NCBI GenBank assembly: GCA_031254095.1
Contig: JAIRVC010000159.1
Span: forward strand, 1 to 7,712
Length of the DNA: 7,712 nt
Source of the DNA: Acidobacteriota bacterium
GTDB taxonomy: Bacteria > Acidobacteriota > UBA6911
Direction: 5' to 3'
Part shown: positions 6,276-7,712 of the stretch, piece by piece
Position numbering within the stretch: position 1 is the stretch's first letter
How the letters are laid out: every line of letters starts with the position of its first letter
Position numbers and translations under genes: made by a program
The notes under the pieces: generated by a model
Told to the model about the DNA's origin: nothing
Seen by the model: only the letters and a program-made list of their open reading frames with translations
The model's database searches: none

Positions 6276-6869
6276 GTGAGAAATATATTTTTCGGTTGTG
6301 TCATTCTTTTGGTATTTGCCTGCGGGCTGCCCGCGCAGGAAATATCCGCGCAGGCGGAGGCGGACGATAGTTATGTGGTTAAAGAAGATGATATCCTGAC
6401 CATCGACGTGCGGGGTGAACCTGAATATACCGTAAAAGAGCGCCCCGTCCGAATGGACGGCAAGATATCCGTACCTATGCTCAGCGACATTCACGCCAGC
6501 GGGAAAACCACAAAACAGTTGGAAGAGGAAATCACGGAGAAATTGAAACTCTTTGTAAAAGAACCAATCGTTCAGGTTTTTGTGGTTAAGGTTGGCAGTC
6601 ACTGGGTTACGCTCGCCGGGCAGGTGGTAGGCAGAACGGGGCGATACGCCATTGGATCTCCTTCAAGCGGCTCACCCACTACCGTGCTTGAAATTCTCGC
6701 GACCGCCGGCGGGCTGAAGGAAACGGCCAAGGCAAAAAATATAACAATAGCGCGTTATGTAAACGGCAGAGAGGTTCATTTTAAATTTAATTATAAAGAT
6801 GTGCTTAAAGGGAAAAACCTGAGTCAAAACATCACATTGGAAAACAGGGATTATATTTTGGTGCCCTGA
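6276..6869 (+). CDS. Polysaccharide biosynthesis/export protein (Wza-like, Poly_export + SLBB)
   Basis: From GTG 6276 this is a 197-residue secreted protein of the outer-membrane polysaccharide export family, which forms the channel or periplasmic collar through which exopolysaccharide or capsule leaves the cell. Residues 1-21 form a signal peptide with hydrophobic core IFFGCVILLVFACG. C16 could be a lipobox cysteine (V-F-A-C), but F at -2 is unusual, so ordinary signal-peptidase cleavage is also possible. The Poly_export domain spans about 32-105 (YVVKEDDILTIDV, then the PVRMDGKISVPMLSDI strand region). An SLBB-type domain follows from about 110 (WVTLAGQVVGRTGRY, then TVLEILATAGGL) to 197. 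It is shorter than E. coli Wza (379 residues), having one SLBB repeat and no C-terminal membrane helix. This is common in simple EPS loci. The next gene encodes a probable outer-membrane protein. Confidence 0.92.
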   Translation: MRNIFFGCVILLVFACGLPAQEISAQAEADDSYVVKEDDILTIDVRGEPEYTVKERPVRMDGKISVPMLSDIHASGKTTKQLEEEITEKLKLFVKEPIVQVFVVKVGSHWVTLAGQVVGRTGRYAIGSPSSGSPTTVLEILATAGGLKETAKAKNITIARYVNGREVHFKFNYKDVLKGKNLSQNITLENRDYILVP

Positions 6870-6886
6870 GGAAACGCTGATTTTAG

Positions 6887-7008
6887 GGGACCTCTAAAAA
6901 CCCCAAACTCCGCGTTACGCGGCCGATCCAAAATGCTCATTTACCTCAAATGTAAACCCCGCTTTTGTCCCGGCCGCAAGCCTTGATTTTGGAGTTTTTA
7001 GAGGTCCC
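6887..7008. repeat. 122-base inverted-repeat (hairpin) element, full copy
   Basis: The outer 21 bases (6887-6907) and last 21 bases (6988-7008) are reverse complements with one mismatch; the first 15 bases (GGGACCTCTAAAAAC) match exactly. Pairing continues inward through GCGGCCG/CGGCCGC and CAAAA/TTTTG to an apex TTTAC/GTAAA (6940-6944 and 6952-6956). The whole element is therefore one imperfect palindrome centred near 6948. The left arm also has a local hairpin CCGCG-TTA-CGCGG (6910-6922). There is no open reading frame inside and no clear target-site duplication, although flanks are AT-rich (ATTTTA before, ATTTAT after). A half-length relative lies at 1991-2052 in inverted orientation. The form suits a MITE or REP-like element. 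As RNA it could make a long stem between the two export genes. Confidence 0.75.
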
Positions 7009-7032
7009 ATTTATGTATTTACCGGGATTGAT

Positions 7033-7712
7033 ATGAAAAAAATAATTTTACTAACTCTTGGAATGCTTGCGCTTTCCGCGCGGATTTACGCCCAGCTTCC
7101 TGTAAATGAAGCGCCGCCAATTGAGGCGCCGCCTTACGAAATTTCTCCGAATCCTTCCGTTGTTTATCCCGAAGAAATATTACAACCGGATGTTATTCAT
7201 GCAACCGTCTATGATCCGCCCCCTGTTGCGGTAACGTATTCGCCGAATGTTTTTGAAGAACTTAGAGCAAATTCGCTGCCGGGTTCATTTTCACAGCAAG
7301 CCGCATGGAGTTTGCATAACAACTTTGGATTTTCACTGGGCGCGCAGGAAGGCTATTATTTCAGCGAATATCCGGATGAAAGTTATTATCGGGTTTTCGG
7401 GGGGAAGCGGTCGTCTTCCGCCACGTCGCTTTCCGCGAGCGTGTTTACGAATTACGCGCGCGGAAAATCCGCGATACATCTTGATTACGGCGCAAACTAT
7501 AGTTTTTATCCGCAGCGGCGGAATACGGCGGACGATATAATTCACAGCACCAGCGCCGCATATATATATCGTATAAACGACAGGGCGCGTTTCCAGCTTA
7601 GAAACCAGTTGACTTCATCTTCAAACGATCCTCTGGCGGACATGTTTTCCGTAAATTCATCTTCTGACCGGCTGATGATGGGCTCTTACTATTTCGACGC
7701 CCTTCTTACGAC
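7033..7712 (+). CDS. Secreted, probable outer-membrane beta-barrel protein (partial, 3' end outside window)
   Basis: An open frame of 226 codons runs to the right edge without a stop. It begins with a clear signal peptide, MKKIILLTLGMLALSARIYA (1-20), with predicted cleavage IYA|Q. Residues 21-72 are proline-rich (13 prolines in 52, with APP, EAPP and DPPP runs), suggesting an extended periplasmic segment. From about residue 92 the sequence becomes rich in aromatic, serine and glycine residues with alternating polar/apolar stretches such as TSLSASVFTNYA (131-142), SAIHLDYGANYSFYP (146-160) and STSAAYIYRI (172-181). These look like antiparallel beta strands of an outer-membrane barrel. No specific family is recognised. 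Its place after a Wza-like gene fits the beta-barrel proteins found in many EPS loci. ATG 7033 has a weak site (GGGA, 7024-7027); the hairpin element ends 24 bases upstream. Confidence 0.75.
   Translation, partial: MKKIILLTLGMLALSARIYAQLPVNEAPPIEAPPYEISPNPSVVYPEEILQPDVIHATVYDPPPVAVTYSPNVFEELRANSLPGSFSQQAAWSLHNNFGFSLGAQEGYYFSEYPDESYYRVFGGKRSSSATSLSASVFTNYARGKSAIHLDYGANYSFYPQRRNTADDIIHSTSAAYIYRINDRARFQLRNQLTSSSNDPLADMFSVNSSSDRLMMGSYYFDALLT

Noticed and set aside
5256..6602. A 448-codon open frame on the minus strand
   Set aside because: It lies opposite three well-supported genes (LysR regulator, histidine phosphatase, Wza-like protein), shows no recognisable domain, and its serine/arginine-rich composition is typical of an antisense shadow.
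6887..7008. Interpretation as an ordinary transcription terminator after the Wza-like gene
   Set aside because: The stem is far longer than an intrinsic terminator, no U-run follows its 3' arm, and a related copy occurs upstream of another gene.

Overview
The window reads as chromosomal DNA of a Gram-negative bacterium. It encodes a Wza-like outer-membrane polysaccharide export protein and the start of a probable outer-membrane beta-barrel protein. Several genes have clear Shine-Dalgarno sites and some use TTG or GTG starts. Base composition is roughly balanced, with AT-rich intergenic stretches. The eukaryote-type cyclophilin and the palindromic intergenic repeats would fit a PVC-type lineage (Lentisphaerota, Kiritimatiellota, Verrucomicrobiota, Planctomycetota), but nothing here proves the taxonomy. 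There is no rRNA, tRNA, CRISPR array, transposase or phage gene.

Layout. Positions 1-179 hold three small palindromes and no gene. A minus-strand pair follows: ilvE (branched-chain aminotransferase, 725-1792) and, 32 bases downstream of it, a cytosolic cyclophilin (180-692). An AT-rich divergent region (1793-2063) carries a good sigma70-type promoter on the plus strand (1940-1968) and a half copy of a dispersed repeat. All remaining genes are on the plus strand. First come a GNAT acetyltransferase (2064-2477) and a DUF2156-family protein (2478-3401) joined with no spacer, then a short DksA/TraR zinc-finger protein (3483-3821). A 305-base gap with repeat fragments follows. Next are a PduO-type corrinoid adenosyltransferase (4127-4672, TTG start), a LysR-type regulator (4701-5591), a histidine phosphatase (5611-6246) and a Wza-like export protein (6276-6869, GTG start). 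A 122-base hairpin repeat (6887-7008) then separates these from a secreted, probably outer-membrane, protein that runs off the right edge (7033-7712+).

How the genes may work together. From the adenosyltransferase to the export protein the gaps are 19-29 bases, so they may form one transcript. The adenosyltransferase and the histidine phosphatase could both serve adenosylcobalamin metabolism, because CobC-type phosphatases belong to the same superfamily. The last two genes look like the beginning of an exopolysaccharide secretion locus that continues outside the window. The GNAT/DUF2156 pair is probably one operon driven by the promoter at 1940-1968.

The most unusual feature is the repeat family. 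A near-perfect 122-base inverted repeat sits between the two polysaccharide-export genes, and a half-length relative sits in the presumed leader of the GNAT/DUF2156 operon. No complete new multi-gene system can be demonstrated from this window alone.
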